The notes under the pieces: generated by a model
Seen by the model: only the letters and a program-made list of their open reading frames with translations
Told to the model about the DNA's origin: nothing
The model's database searches: none
Part shown: positions 8,023-15,865 of the stretch, one piece after another
Layout: the number at the start of each line of letters is the position of its first letter
Position numbering within the stretch: the first letter of the stretch is position 1
Made by a program: the position numbers and the translations under genes
Assembly (NCBI GenBank): GCA_023488905.1
Contig: JAMDCQ010000014.1
Span: 96,025 to 160,024, forward strand
Reading direction: 5' to 3'
DNA from: Candidatus Bathyarchaeota archaeon
GTDB taxonomy: Archaea > Thermoproteota > Bathyarchaeia > Bathyarchaeales > Bathycorpusculaceae
DNA: 64,000 bases

Positions 8023-9483
8023 CTAGTTTTGGGGCAACTGCACTGTGAAGGTTGTGCCTTTGCCCGTTTGGGTTTTGTAGGTGACTGTGCCGTTTTGGGC
8101 TTCGACGAGGCGTTTCACGACGGGTAAGCCGAAGCCTTGCCCTTTAGATTTTGTTGTGAAAAGCGGTGTGAACAGTTTTGCTTGTATTTCTTCTGGGATG
8201 CCTTCGCCTGTATCCTGCACGCTTATGTGGACTTGGCTGTTTTGGCAGGTGGCTTGGATTTTCAGGGTTCCGCCGTCTGGCATGGCTTGCACCGCGTTTT
8301 GGATGAGGTTGATTAAGATGCGTTTAAGCATCTGCATGTCCGCGTAGAAGGGTTCGCAGCGTTCTGTGGCGAGGTTCACCGCCAAGTTAGACGGGATGTT
8401 GACGATGAGCAGGGCTTCTTCGATGGCTTTGTCTATGACTATCTTTTCTTTGTTTGGGTTTAGCGGTTTGGTGAAGTCTTGGAGGTCGGCGACGATTTTG
8501 TCGATGTAGAAGAGATTCTGCTCAATACTGCTAATGCTTTCCTGCAGGTACTTCTTGGACTCAGAATCAGGCAGTGCTGCAAGCTCCTCTTTGGCAAGGT
8601 AGAGTTCCCCCGCAATAGCCTGCAGCGGATTGCGAATATCATGCCCAACCATACCAGCCGTCTGCCCAATCGCCACCAACCGCTCACTGTTGCTTAGCTC
8701 TCGGGCTCTCTGTCGCGCAAGCTCCTCCATCTGGCAAGCGTACTCCTCCAGCTTTCTCTGAACCCTCTTACGTTCCGTGGTTTCCACCAGCGACAAAACC
8801 AACCCTTCCACCTTGCCCGTTCCATCCTTGATGGGCTCAAGAGTCCAATCCCAATACGTGGTGCCTCTTTCTGGCTGGTCGGGGAAAACAAACGGTTTAT
8901 CCCTAAACTCAACAGGTACACCTGTATCGCGTGCTTTATTGAAAATAGCCTCGTTTTCTGCATGGGGATAGAGGTCAAAATGGTTTTTCCCCACCATCTC
9001 CTCGGGCGTGTAGCCGCAGGTTTTTGCGTATGCATCGTTCACGCGGACAAAATTAAAGTCCCTGTCAAGATAGACCAAATGGATGTTTTTAGCGCCGTTC
9101 ATCACAGAGCGTAACAGATTTCTTTCCTTTTCCAATGCATGCTGAGCTTTTTTCAATTCATTAATCGGAGTAAAGTAAATCCTAATTTTCTGGCTGGAAG
9201 GAATCAGGAAAATCTGCTGGATAAACCATGAGCCTTCAATTTCGATTTCCCGCTGAAAATGCTTCACCTTCTCTTCAATTATGGTGTCAACGATTTCCCT
9301 CCAATTCCTAAAAATTGGGTGCGCCGCGGAGTTGCCTCTGAGGCGGGCGAAGCGGATTTGGGCTGCGGGGTTAGCGAATAGCAGGTTGCCTTCAAAGTCA
9401 GCTTCAATGATTGGGCTGGGGTTAAGAATAGGAAAAGAAGCTAACATGGCGTTTCGGTCTGCCGCGGCGGAGGATCCCGACAT
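8023..9483 (-). CDS. cytoplasmic PAS-domain sensor histidine kinase
   Basis: Two-component sensor of 486 residues with no membrane segment. One N-terminal PAS-like region (about 15-110) precedes a clear PAS/PAC domain (about 120-240, VYLDRDFNFVRVNDAYAKTCGY). A short coiled coil leads to the dimerisation helix with the phosphorylated His281 in GHDIRNPLQ. The ATP-binding domain has an N box (NLIQNAVQAMPDGG), G1 box (DTGEGIP) and G2 box (GFGLPVVKRL). No response regulator is adjacent, so its output partner is encoded elsewhere. PAS ligand unknown. The start GTG/ATG region at 9483 has no strong ribosome-binding site. Confidence 0.9.
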   Translation of the reverse strand: MSGSSAAADRNAMLASFPILNPSPIIEADFEGNLLFANPAAQIRFARLRGNSAAHPIFRNWREIVDTIIEEKVKHFQREIEIEGSWFIQQIFLIPSSQKIRIYFTPINELKKAQHALEKERNLLRSVMNGAKNIHLVYLDRDFNFVRVNDAYAKTCGYTPEEMVGKNHFDLYPHAENEAIFNKARDTGVPVEFRDKPFVFPDQPERGTTYWDWTLEPIKDGTGKVEGLVLSLVETTERKRVQRKLEEYACQMEELARQRARELSNSERLVAIGQTAGMVGHDIRNPLQAIAGELYLAKEELAALPDSESKKYLQESISSIEQNLFYIDKIVADLQDFTKPLNPNKEKIVIDKAIEEALLIVNIPSNLAVNLATERCEPFYADMQMLKRILINLIQNAVQAMPDGGTLKIQATCQNSQVHISVQDTGEGIPEEIQAKLFTPLFTTKSKGQGFGLPVVKRLVEAQNGTVTYKTQTGKGTTFTVQLPQN

Positions 9484-9557
9484 AAAATTCGCCTATACCC
9501 GTCTAACTATCTGCGTAAGGTCAAATATAAAATGTCCCAAAAAAGAGAAAAACGGCA

Positions 9558-11000
9558 CTATTTGCTTGAATCCCAAAACAAGTATGCCTTGCTTTGCACA
9601 CAAAACCCAAACCGTGCAAGCGCCAAAACCAGTTCCTCAACGTTGAATTGGGCGATTTTTTGGGCGAATTCTTCGTGGCGCGGATATGGGTTGCTGGTGT
9701 TGGCTATTCTTCGGCGTACGTTGCCTTCGTGGTGGGATAGTTCGATAAGGATGTCTTTGATGGGTTCTGCACCGACCTGCAAGAGTTTTCGTTCTATGTA
9801 GCCTTTTGAGCCAAGCATCGCCGTATCCAAACCCAACGCTTCGAGCTGCTTGAGGGCGTTTATGGTGTATTTGCTGGGTTTGCTTTCCGCGATTTTCTGC
9901 ATGCCTGCTTTCTCGAAGAAGGGGTTATACTTCGCCATCACCGCAACTGCCTCAACGAATCGTGTGCCCGCAAACGGTAACGTGTCGTGGACGAGTTTTT
10001 CGCCTAATCCGATGCTGCGGTACTTGGGGTGGATGATTACTCGGCTGATGAGGCTGATTTCGCGCTGAAGCTGAGCTATGTTGCCCTTCCAAACGCGGCT
10101 TCTGCCAAACGTCATCGGCGACGGATAACAATAGACGATGGCTCCGCAGAGTTCATCTTTGCGTTTTAGGATGAAGATTTTGCGTGTCGGCGGCGTTCTG
10201 CCTGCGCGATAGTGGAATTCGCTGAGCGCTTTGTAGTCTGCGCTGGTGCCTTGTTTGATGTTCATTTGGCGTGTTAGCGAGCAGTGGACGGCTTTGGCTT
10301 TGGGGTAGTAGTGGACGGTGACTTCTTTTCCGTATCGCTTGTGGATGTGCACGTTCGGCGCGAAATCTTTGAGCAAGTCGCGGTGGGTGGTGGCTGCGAT
10401 GACTGCTTTGCCATGTTTGCGGGCTTGTTTTTGGAGGTTGAATGCGAGGATTTTTGCGGTGTCGCGGTCGAGGGTGCTTGTGAATTCGTCGATGACCCAA
10501 AACGGTTTCCCAGACGCGGCGAGGAGCGCGGTTTGGTAGCGGTGTTTCTGTCCATCGCTCAACTGCGAGTAGGGGCGCAAAAAGATGAAGGCGTCGTTGA
10601 GTCCAACTTGGCTCAATGCCTCAATCGCTTGGGTTGTGTTTGCGCCGACGGTTTCGATGATAGGCTGGTCTTGCTGGATGGGGATGTTTTTTGCGTCGGC
10701 TGCATCTACACCCAAATCGGCTTTGATTGCGCGGAGCAGGGCGCTTTTGCCGCTTCCACTGTCACCCGTGATAAGGACGATGTCGGTGGGGCGTATGTGG
10801 ATGTTAACGTTGTCGTAGAGCGTGAATTGGCGGGTTTGGTCGGTTCCGAGCCCAAACGCTTCGGCAACTTCTTTGGTGCGTTCGGTCAGCTTTGTGGGGG
10901 CGGTTTCGTAGCTGATGTTTATGGTGAAGGTGTCGGTTTGGCGGTTGTAGGTGCGCTTTAGCTGGGCGATGTGGAAGTGTTCAGGTCTGCGCCGAGTCAC
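9558..11000 (-). CDS. ABC-type ATPase fused to a GNAT acetyltransferase domain
   Basis: 480 residues with two enzymatic parts and no membrane segment. The N-terminal half is an ABC ATPase: Walker A GDSGSGKS (79-86), signature LSDGQ (147-151), Walker B FWVIDEF (167-173) and the H-loop TTH (204-206). Residues about 250-390 form a GNAT-like acyltransferase with the acetyl-CoA loop region SRVIIHPKYRSIGLGEKLV. The C-terminal ~90 residues are unassigned. It overlaps the terminase gene by ATGA (10997-11000) and is last in a five-gene operon. With no permease partner it is unlikely to be a transporter. A DNA- or protein-handling role linked to the terminase is inference. Confidence 0.85.
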   Translation of the reverse strand: MTRRRPEHFHIAQLKRTYNRQTDTFTINISYETAPTKLTERTKEVAEAFGLGTDQTRQFTLYDNVNIHIRPTDIVLITGDSGSGKSALLRAIKADLGVDAADAKNIPIQQDQPIIETVGANTTQAIEALSQVGLNDAFIFLRPYSQLSDGQKHRYQTALLAASGKPFWVIDEFTSTLDRDTAKILAFNLQKQARKHGKAVIAATTHRDLLKDFAPNVHIHKRYGKEVTVHYYPKAKAVHCSLTRQMNIKQGTSADYKALSEFHYRAGRTPPTRKIFILKRKDELCGAIVYCYPSPMTFGRSRVWKGNIAQLQREISLISRVIIHPKYRSIGLGEKLVHDTLPFAGTRFVEAVAVMAKYNPFFEKAGMQKIAESKPSKYTINALKQLEALGLDTAMLGSKGYIERKLLQVGAEPIKDILIELSHHEGNVRRRIANTSNPYPRHEEFAQKIAQFNVEELVLALARFGFCVQSKAYLFWDSSK

Positions 11001-12376
11001 TGCCCAATCCCTCCCCCGTTGTTAACTACCCACAGCTTCGGCGTCGCCTGCGTTCTTGTAGCATAAGCTGCAAGTGCCACTGCCCAGAAGCGGTCGTCAT
11101 GTGTGCCCATGGGGTGGAAGAGTTTGGTTTTGCCCTCTTTAGTAAGTTCATACTGTTCAAGGTTCAATTCAGCGATGAGCTCGCTGTCATAGGGAATCAA
11201 AAATCGCCCCTCCATCATGGCACCTTTGAGATGCTGCGCCATCTCCTGCTTGGTCTCCTGCGTGAACGTAATGCCCTCGGTGTTGTCCAGCCCCGTGTTG
11301 GCCATGTCTTCGGTTATGTATTCGCCGACTCCGCTTTGGTCAACCAGCGTTTTGTGGATGGTTTGCCATCGTTGGGTGATGGTTTTGACGTAGCCGATGA
11401 CGCTGGCGTAGGGTGTTTCGAGTGGGAAGCGGTGCAGGTGGATGAGGCGCATCTTTTGCTGTTCCACTTTAACGATGGCTAGGACGCTTGGGTCTTGGTG
11501 CTTGCCCAAATCCAGTCCCGCGTAAAAGTTGCCGCTGACCTCCTGCCCAAAGGTGTTGTATTCGAGTGTGTGGTCGATGCACTTGGTGATTAAGGCTTGA
11601 GTGAGCCATGCGTCTTGGTTTTCTGCCCAATCCGCCTCCATCTCCCGCTGCCAACGGCTGGGGTCACCTTCAAGCTGATGCCGTATGCGGGTTAGGATTT
11701 GTGGTTTGAGGGGTCCGTTGGGTTCAAGCGCTTCTTGGTAGGTAACGTGGCTTTTTGCGTAGTCGCCATAAGTTGGATCGTGGAAGATGCGGTAGAAGAT
11801 GCTGTCACTGCGCCACGGCGTACTGGTGGCGATGAATTTGCCGTTTGTTGTGCCTAATGTGAAGAGCATGGCGTCGTAGAGTTCTTCGTCGTTGGGGATG
11901 AAGTTGAATTCGTCGGCGTAGACGATGTGAAGCTTGGGACCTCTGATGGTTTCGGGGTTGTTTGGGTAGGCTTCGATGTTGCTGCCGTTGGAGAGTGTTA
12001 CGATGGTTTTGCGGGGTTTCTTGTATTGGCTTTTGGGGATTTTTGTTAGGAAGTTGTTGATTTGTTTTATGATGAGTTTGGTTTGTCTCCAGCTTGGGCC
12101 GACGATGGCAATGTTGCTGTTGGGGTTGCAGAGGGCGTAGTGGAGCAGCAAGGCGCTTATGGTGTGGCTTTTGCCGCTTTGGCGTGCCCAGCGTGCGGCG
12201 ACAAATTGGTTGGTTTGGAACTGGTTGATAAGGGTGGTTTGGTAGGTGGTTGGGGTGATGCCCAGGGTTTGTTTGCAGAAGTCCAGTGGGCCTGGGGGGC
12301 ACTCGAACTTTTCTGCTTTAATGGCAAAGGTTTGCTTGAGGTCTTTGAGTTTGCGCTCGCACTGCGCCAAGGTCAT
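10997..12376 (-). CDS. large terminase-like ATPase/nuclease
   Basis: 459-residue protein with the full architecture of a tailed-virus large terminase: Walker A RQSGKS (65-70), Walker B VYADEF (152-157), coupling motif ATSTPW (183-188), then an RNase H-type nuclease domain with acidic residues Asp289 (GLDLGK), Asp346 (VDQSG) and Asp427/Asp428 (THDDRF). Family knowledge says such enzymes cut and translocate DNA into capsids. Both active sites look intact. No portal, capsid, protease or tail gene is nearby. It overlaps its neighbours on both sides by ATGA, so it is part of a coupled operon. Either a provirus remnant or a domesticated enzyme. Confidence 0.88.
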   Translation of the reverse strand: MTLAQCERKLKDLKQTFAIKAEKFECPPGPLDFCKQTLGITPTTYQTTLINQFQTNQFVAARWARQSGKSHTISALLLHYALCNPNSNIAIVGPSWRQTKLIIKQINNFLTKIPKSQYKKPRKTIVTLSNGSNIEAYPNNPETIRGPKLHIVYADEFNFIPNDEELYDAMLFTLGTTNGKFIATSTPWRSDSIFYRIFHDPTYGDYAKSHVTYQEALEPNGPLKPQILTRIRHQLEGDPSRWQREMEADWAENQDAWLTQALITKCIDHTLEYNTFGQEVSGNFYAGLDLGKHQDPSVLAIVKVEQQKMRLIHLHRFPLETPYASVIGYVKTITQRWQTIHKTLVDQSGVGEYITEDMANTGLDNTEGITFTQETKQEMAQHLKGAMMEGRFLIPYDSELIAELNLEQYELTKEGKTKLFHPMGTHDDRFWAVALAAYATRTQATPKLWVVNNGGGIGQ

Positions 12377-12723
12377 TTCTTATCCATATCCTCAATGGAT
12401 TTGCGCAACTCCTCAAGTTCATCCTTGATTTGCGTAACATCATAAGTCTTGGTTATGCCATTAATAACCTGGCTAATGTATGCAGCAAGCCTTACCCAAT
12501 TCTGGCGATCTGCCGTCTTTTGGCCGCCTGTACCTAGCGATTGCTCCGTCGCGATTTCCAAGAGGCTTCTAAGCTCAAAGATTAGTTGACTTCGAATTCT
12601 CTGGGTATCGCCATCAAATCTCTCGGTAAGGTTGCTAATTCTTCTTTGCAGAAAACGTTTGGGCTGTCGATGTCTTCTATCCCCTCTATAGGTTTTCTGC
12701 ATAGGTTGGATATTAGGATCCAA
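12373..12723 (-). CDS. small charged protein upstream of the terminase
   Basis: About 116 residues from TTG at 12723, preceded by GAGGCG; ATG 12702 is an alternative. The longest frame (start 12816) would overlap the upstream gene by 82 bases and is unlikely. The N-terminus is very basic (YRGDRRHRQPKRFLQRRI), followed by a helical region and a C-terminal acidic helix (IKDELEELRKSIEDMDKK). Its position directly before, and overlapping, the large terminase is where viruses encode the small terminase subunit, but I see no diagnostic motif. The first 15 codons coincide with a hairpin repeat that recurs at 62.6 kb. Confidence 0.65.
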   Translation of the reverse strand: MDPNIQPMQKTYRGDRRHRQPKRFLQRRISNLTERFDGDTQRIRSQLIFELRSLLEIATEQSLGTGGQKTADRQNWVRLAAYISQVINGITKTYDVTQIKDELEELRKSIEDMDKK

Positions 12724-12728
12724 ATATG
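12676..12728 (-). repeat. hairpin repeat, copy A (inside the terminase operon)
   Basis: On the minus strand this 53-bp sequence reads ...CCTAATATCCAACCTATGCA, then AAAACC, then TATAGAGGGGATAG. It is nearly identical to 62567-62620 on the plus strand; in a 40-bp core only three adjacent bases differ. ATCC and CCTAT can pair with GGAT and ATAG-A-GG to form a stem-loop. It lies at the start of the small gene before the terminase. Confidence 0.7.
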
Positions 12729-12734
12729 TTCGCC

Positions 12735-12983
12735 TCAACTGGACTTCTGAGAAATCATAATGCCTGTAATTGTGCCGGTTAGTCCCGTTATGGCTGCGAA
12801 GATTTCGCTGTTCCATGTGCCCAGCAACGCCAAATGCGCAATCTCAAGCGCGGTTAGGCTGAATGTGAGGGCTATGGCGAATTTGGTGCCCAACACGAGG
12901 CGCGAATCGGGCTCTGCCTCTCCTTTGAGCCCCCTCTTGGTGGTCGTCTTGCGTGTAAGCGCCTTTTTAACCCAATCCGTCAA
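12735..12983 (-). CDS. small two-helix membrane protein
   Basis: 82 residues: a basic N-terminus (VKKALTRKTTTKRGLKG) followed by two hydrophobic helices (about 30-52 and 58-77) separated by a short polar turn. Size, topology and basic head resemble small membrane proteins of virus cassettes, but there is no specific motif and I do not assign a function. It overlaps the upstream gene by ATGA (12980-12983) and precedes the basic protein and terminase, so it belongs to the same operon. Confidence 0.7.
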   Translation of the reverse strand: MTDWVKKALTRKTTTKRGLKGEAEPDSRLVLGTKFAIALTFSLTALEIAHLALLGTWNSEIFAAITGLTGTITGIMISQKSS

Positions 12984-13378
12984 TGGTTGCGCACTCTCCG
13001 CTGAATTCGCGAGCGGTTAAACGTGGTTTTCTCGCTCTTGGTTTTCTCGTTGATGGTGAAACTGTTGAGTAGCACCTTCGCTTCCTCAGTGCCGACATAC
13101 TCCTTCTCGATTACGCTTGCGCCTGTTGTCCAGGGCAGCGGAATCGCGGTATAGTCGATGTCGTAGAGCCCATCATTGAATTGGAAGCAGTTCTGCGCCA
13201 AAACGATGTGCTCCCGTTTCTTGCCCAACATGCCGATGAAGACGCCCCAGCTTTTGACGGAGACGTCTATGCCGCCGATGCCGTTAGACAGGCTTTTGCC
13301 GATGCTGGCGTCGCACCATTCTACGCAGACGAGGTCGCCTGCGGCTAAACTTTTGATTTGAGATTGAATTTCCTTCAT
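12980..13378 (-). CDS. hypothetical protein, first gene of the terminase operon
   Basis: 132 residues, no recognised family. The centre is beta-rich (AGDLVCVEWCDASIGKS, then VSVKSWGVFIGMLGKK and HIVLAQNCFQF); the C-terminus is basic (NRSRIQRRVRNH). The conserved-looking motifs VEWCDAS and SWGVFIG suggest a small barrel domain. The start at 13378 is preceded by GAAGGAGAAG (read on the minus strand), a good ribosome-binding site, and no other gene lies upstream in the operon within 119 bp. Translation of the next gene is coupled through an ATGA overlap. Confidence 0.72.
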   Translation of the reverse strand: MKEIQSQIKSLAAGDLVCVEWCDASIGKSLSNGIGGIDVSVKSWGVFIGMLGKKREHIVLAQNCFQFNDGLYDIDYTAIPLPWTTGASVIEKEYVGTEEAKVLLNSFTINEKTKSEKTTFNRSRIQRRVRNH

Positions 13379-13497
13379 CTTCTCCTTTCTTCCTCTGAGG
13401 AGAAATGTATCATCTGAAATATAAAGACTTCCTATTTGGTAAATTTAGGAATTTATAAATTGCTGAATCTATAAAAAGTGAGATTACGATTAGTTAA

Positions 13498-14070
13498 CTA
13501 TGCCTTAACACGTTTTAATTGTATTTTGGGGAAACCTCGAGCTTGAGACTTTGTATCTTTGTCAAAAATTCCCGTTGTAATAAGATAGCCCTGCACATGG
13601 TCTTTATTCAGCCCTCTCTTGTTAATGAAAAGGTTCATATTTCCAACGAATTTCTTAAAATCTTCAGGTATTACTTTTGCTTTGTTTTTACATTCAGCGA
13701 TAATGTATTCATCCTCTGATAGCCATCCGCCTTTCTTCCAGCCAAAAACATCTATCTCCATCCCTGCAAGACGAATATTCTTATCACATTGAAAGCCCTT
13801 TTTCGAAAATATCTGAACCACACGATCTTCAAGGCTTTTACCTTTTAGCGCTCTTGCATAACCCTGTGCTTCTTTTGTTTTAGCTCCCGTGGGTTTGGAA
13901 ATAAAGGCAGTTACATCATTTGCTGAGACAATGGTTGCTAAGGTTTCTACTATTTTTCCCTTCGACCAACTTGCGGGGATTCTGACTTTTTTCTTATCGG
14001 CCAGTTTATTGAGTTCAGGTTTGGACAATTGCCGAAGATAAATAGTTGCTTGAGGAGTTTTTCTAGCCAT
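13498..14070 (-). CDS. SAP/HeH-like plus PD-(D/E)XK nuclease-like protein
   Basis: 190 residues. The N-terminal ~55 (LSKPELNKLADKKKVRIP, then SKGKIVETLATIV) look like a SAP/HeH DNA-binding helix-extension-helix. The C-terminal part is a restriction-endonuclease-like fold: SLEDRVVQIFSKKGFQ, GMEIDVFG, then IIAECKNKAKVIPEDFKKFVGNMN, giving the acidic D and E-x-K catalytic pattern of Mrr-type enzymes. Family knowledge says these cleave DNA, often foreign or modified. No methyltransferase is adjacent. It is a separate unit between the terminase operon and the nucleotidyltransferase gene, consistent with an accessory or defence region. Confidence 0.75.
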   Translation of the reverse strand: MARKTPQATIYLRQLSKPELNKLADKKKVRIPASWSKGKIVETLATIVSANDVTAFISKPTGAKTKEAQGYARALKGKSLEDRVVQIFSKKGFQCDKNIRLAGMEIDVFGWKKGGWLSEDEYIIAECKNKAKVIPEDFKKFVGNMNLFINKRGLNKDHVQGYLITTGIFDKDTKSQARGFPKIQLKRVKA

Positions 14071-14238
14071 CTAATTCCACTGAAGCATAATTGCGATATT
14101 GTATGTAAAAGATTTGCGGTTCCTTGTTGCCACTATATGTACTATTGTTTTTTTTATTAAGGAACATCCTAAAATTTCGCATTTAATAACTTTATGAATC
14201 ACAGTAATCTGTCTTGTATTTGGCGCTACTTTACCCAT
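14071..14238 (-). CDS. possible small ORF of 55 residues
   Basis: An open frame from ATG 14238 ends in TAG directly abutting the ATG of the downstream nuclease-like gene (TAGATG). The translation is Ile/Lys-rich, starting MGKVAPNTRQITVIHKVIK. There is no recognisable motif or strong ribosome-binding site, and the region is AT-rich, so it may be chance. Confidence 0.2.
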   Translation of the reverse strand: MGKVAPNTRQITVIHKVIKCEILGCSLIKKTIVHIVATRNRKSFTYNIAIMLQWN

Positions 14239-14252
14239 TAGATCATGTTTTT

Positions 14253-14357
14253 TTAAAAGACATTTATAAGTACGAGTTTTTCTGGGTGCTCTTTTGCTCG
14301 TTGGCTGCGTTTTTGTAGTATGTTGTAGAATTTTTGGGTTGCTTCACGGTTTTTCAT
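14253..14357 (-). CDS. short coupled ORF after the nucleotidyltransferase gene
   Basis: A 34-residue frame whose ATG overlaps the stop of the zinc-finger nucleotidyltransferase gene (ATGA, 14354-14357). Its sequence (TQKFYNILQKRSQRAKEHPE) resembles the N-terminus of that same upstream protein (TKRFYEKLDKLSQEAKDHPE), so it looks like a partial tandem duplicate, or the start of a second paralogue cut short by a frameshift. Expression is plausible because of the overlap; function unknown. Confidence 0.4.
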   Translation of the reverse strand: MKNREATQKFYNILQKRSQRAKEHPEKLVLINVF

Positions 14358-14968
14358 ACGTTGACTACTTCTTCAAGGATACGTTTGCCGATGTGGGGTT
14401 TGAGGGCTTTTTTGAAACCAAATCTACTTTTTACGCCGAGTTGTTTGGATAAGAATTCTTCTAGGTTCATGAACTCGAATAATCCGGGGTAGGCTTCCTC
14501 TTTGAATGTGACAAGGATGTCTATGTCGCTTTTTGGGGTTTGTTTTCCTGTGACCCAAGAGCCGAAGACGCCGATGGTTTCTACGCCGTATTGTTGAGCG
14601 AGGTGGGGTTTTAGGTTTTTTATGATTGAGATTATTTCGTGCAGGGTCTTCTTTTCACCTTTGTTGAGCGATATGTCTGGTGATATGTCGCCGCTCCATT
14701 GGCAGTCTCTGCAGTAGGCGTCATAGAGTTCGGATGTGGGGTGGCGTGATCGGAGTTCTTGATTGTGGATGTTTATTGAACCGCAGCTGGGGCAGTGCTT
14801 GGGCGGGCGTTTTTCGTAGGTGTCTGCTTCGTCGGTTGGTTGAGTTATTGGATAGCGTTTCAGAAAATCTTCTAAAGGTATGAAGTTTTCTGGGTGGTCT
14901 TTGGCTTCTTGGCTGAGTTTATCTAATTTCTCGTAGAACCTTTTGGTCTTCTTTTTATCCACGGTCAC
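14354..14968 (-). CDS. zinc-finger minimal nucleotidyltransferase (MNT) protein
   Basis: 204 residues in three parts: a helical N-terminus (about 1-50), a four-cysteine zinc ribbon (HCPSCGS ... YCRDCQW, about 58-92), and a C-terminal MNT domain (about 115-204) with the signature GSWVTGKQTPKSDIDILV, whose G-S and D-x-D supply nucleotide and metal binding. MNT proteins usually act with HEPN partners, for example as AMP-transferring antitoxins. No HEPN gene is adjacent; a short ORF is coupled at its 3' end instead. The zinc-ribbon fusion is uncommon. Substrate unknown. Confidence 0.8.
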   Translation of the reverse strand: MTVDKKKTKRFYEKLDKLSQEAKDHPENFIPLEDFLKRYPITQPTDEADTYEKRPPKHCPSCGSINIHNQELRSRHPTSELYDAYCRDCQWSGDISPDISLNKGEKKTLHEIISIIKNLKPHLAQQYGVETIGVFGSWVTGKQTPKSDIDILVTFKEEAYPGLFEFMNLEEFLSKQLGVKSRFGFKKALKPHIGKRILEEVVNV

Positions 14969-14986
14969 AGTTTCACCGGTAAACTG

Positions 14987-15236
14987 TTAGAAGTTTAGGC
15001 TAGTTTCTACGGCGGCTATTTTGCCTTTTTTGTCGTAGAACAGGGTGGTTTTTCCGTCGCTGGTGGGTTCGCCTTCGGTTGCTTCGGCGTTTTTGAATCT
15101 GATGTAGAGGTCGCCTTCTTCGTCGTAGTCTATGGTTATCACTTTGCGGGGCAACTCGATGGCGTATTTGGCTTCTAGTTGCTCGAGGACATCGCGGATA
15201 TCGATTTCTAGGAGGGTTTTAGTTTTCTGAATGCAC
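14987..15236 (-). CDS. DUF2283-like small protein, frameshifted near the start
   Basis: The frame ending at TAA 14987-14989 encodes a typical DUF2283 protein: ITIDYDEEGDLYIRF, then a DGKTTLFYDKKGKIAAVE ending. An ideal ribosome-binding site AGGAGGT precedes GTG at 15236, but that frame stops after five codons (HSEN). Removing one A from GAAAACT joins GTG-HSE to TKTLLEIDIRDVLEQ and gives an 82-residue protein. So there is a single-base insertion in a short A run, real or from assembly. Function of DUF2283 is unknown; members often sit beside toxin-antitoxin genes, as here. Confidence 0.65.
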
Positions 15237-15321
15237 GGTACCTCCTGGTTTTTCTTGTGTTACTCGTATAGTATGCGGTTCTTATATAGCCTTCAGGTTC
15301 CACGCTTAGATCGATTATTGC

Positions 15322-15858
15322 CTATTTGTGTCGTTGTTTTTCGATGAGTTCGGCTGCTTGCAGGATTTCTGAGGCTTGTTTTTCGTTGAGCCTAAATTTT
15401 TTCTTGCCCAACTCGTTCACCGTGACATAAAGTTCGGTTACGGTCATCAGGTTTCTGCTTAAGGCTTCAAGAAGCATGTTCCAGGTGTCCCAGGTTTTTA
15501 AGCCGTACATCTCAGCTATTTTTGATAGCGCGATGTCGTCTGAGAGGAATAGTGCTTTTTTCTTTTCTGATAGGATGATTACTTGGGCGTCAGCATGCGA
15601 AATGCCTTCGCCGTCAGCTAATTTTGAAGCTTGTTCTAAGGCACGCGCAGATAAGGTCTCCACTTTAATCCATCCATCTTCAAACGCTTTACCCACAATT
15701 TCAGCATCTGGACATCCTCTTCGGATCCCTTCATCAACAACCTCAACCCTGACACTGGACGAAACCAGTATGCAGCCGAATAGTTTCTGAAGAATCCAAA
15801 GCCTGTTTATCTGTGCGAGATGAATAAGCGGTCCCGAGTCAGAGACAACGGTGGGCAA
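15322..15858 (-). CDS. PIN-domain ribonuclease, probable toxin (DUF3368-like)
   Basis: 178 residues. A PIN fold begins at once with VVSDSGPLIHLAQINRL, carrying the first catalytic Asp; further acidic residues lie in VEVVDEG, GEGISHADAQVI and LFLSDDIALSKIA, the pattern of DUF3368-type PIN nucleases. A C-terminal helical tail of ~50 residues follows. The antitoxin-like gene ends seven bases upstream, so the pair is transcribed together in the usual antitoxin-first order. Family knowledge: such pairs are VapBC-like, with the PIN protein cutting RNA until bound by its partner. Confidence 0.82.
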   Translation of the reverse strand: MPTVVSDSGPLIHLAQINRLWILQKLFGCILVSSSVRVEVVDEGIRRGCPDAEIVGKAFEDGWIKVETLSARALEQASKLADGEGISHADAQVIILSEKKKALFLSDDIALSKIAEMYGLKTWDTWNMLLEALSRNLMTVTELYVTVNELGKKKFRLNEKQASEILQAAELIEKQRHK

Positions 15859-15865
15859 ACGGGGC

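Noticed and set aside
10284-10961. 225-codon frame on the + strand
   Set aside because: It is antisense to the ABC-ATPase/GNAT gene, with Gly/Val/Asp-skewed composition and no motif: a codon-bias shadow.
9558-13378. Complete provirus
   Set aside because: Only terminase-like functions are visible; no capsid, portal, tail, integrase or attachment sites, and flanks are chromosomal.
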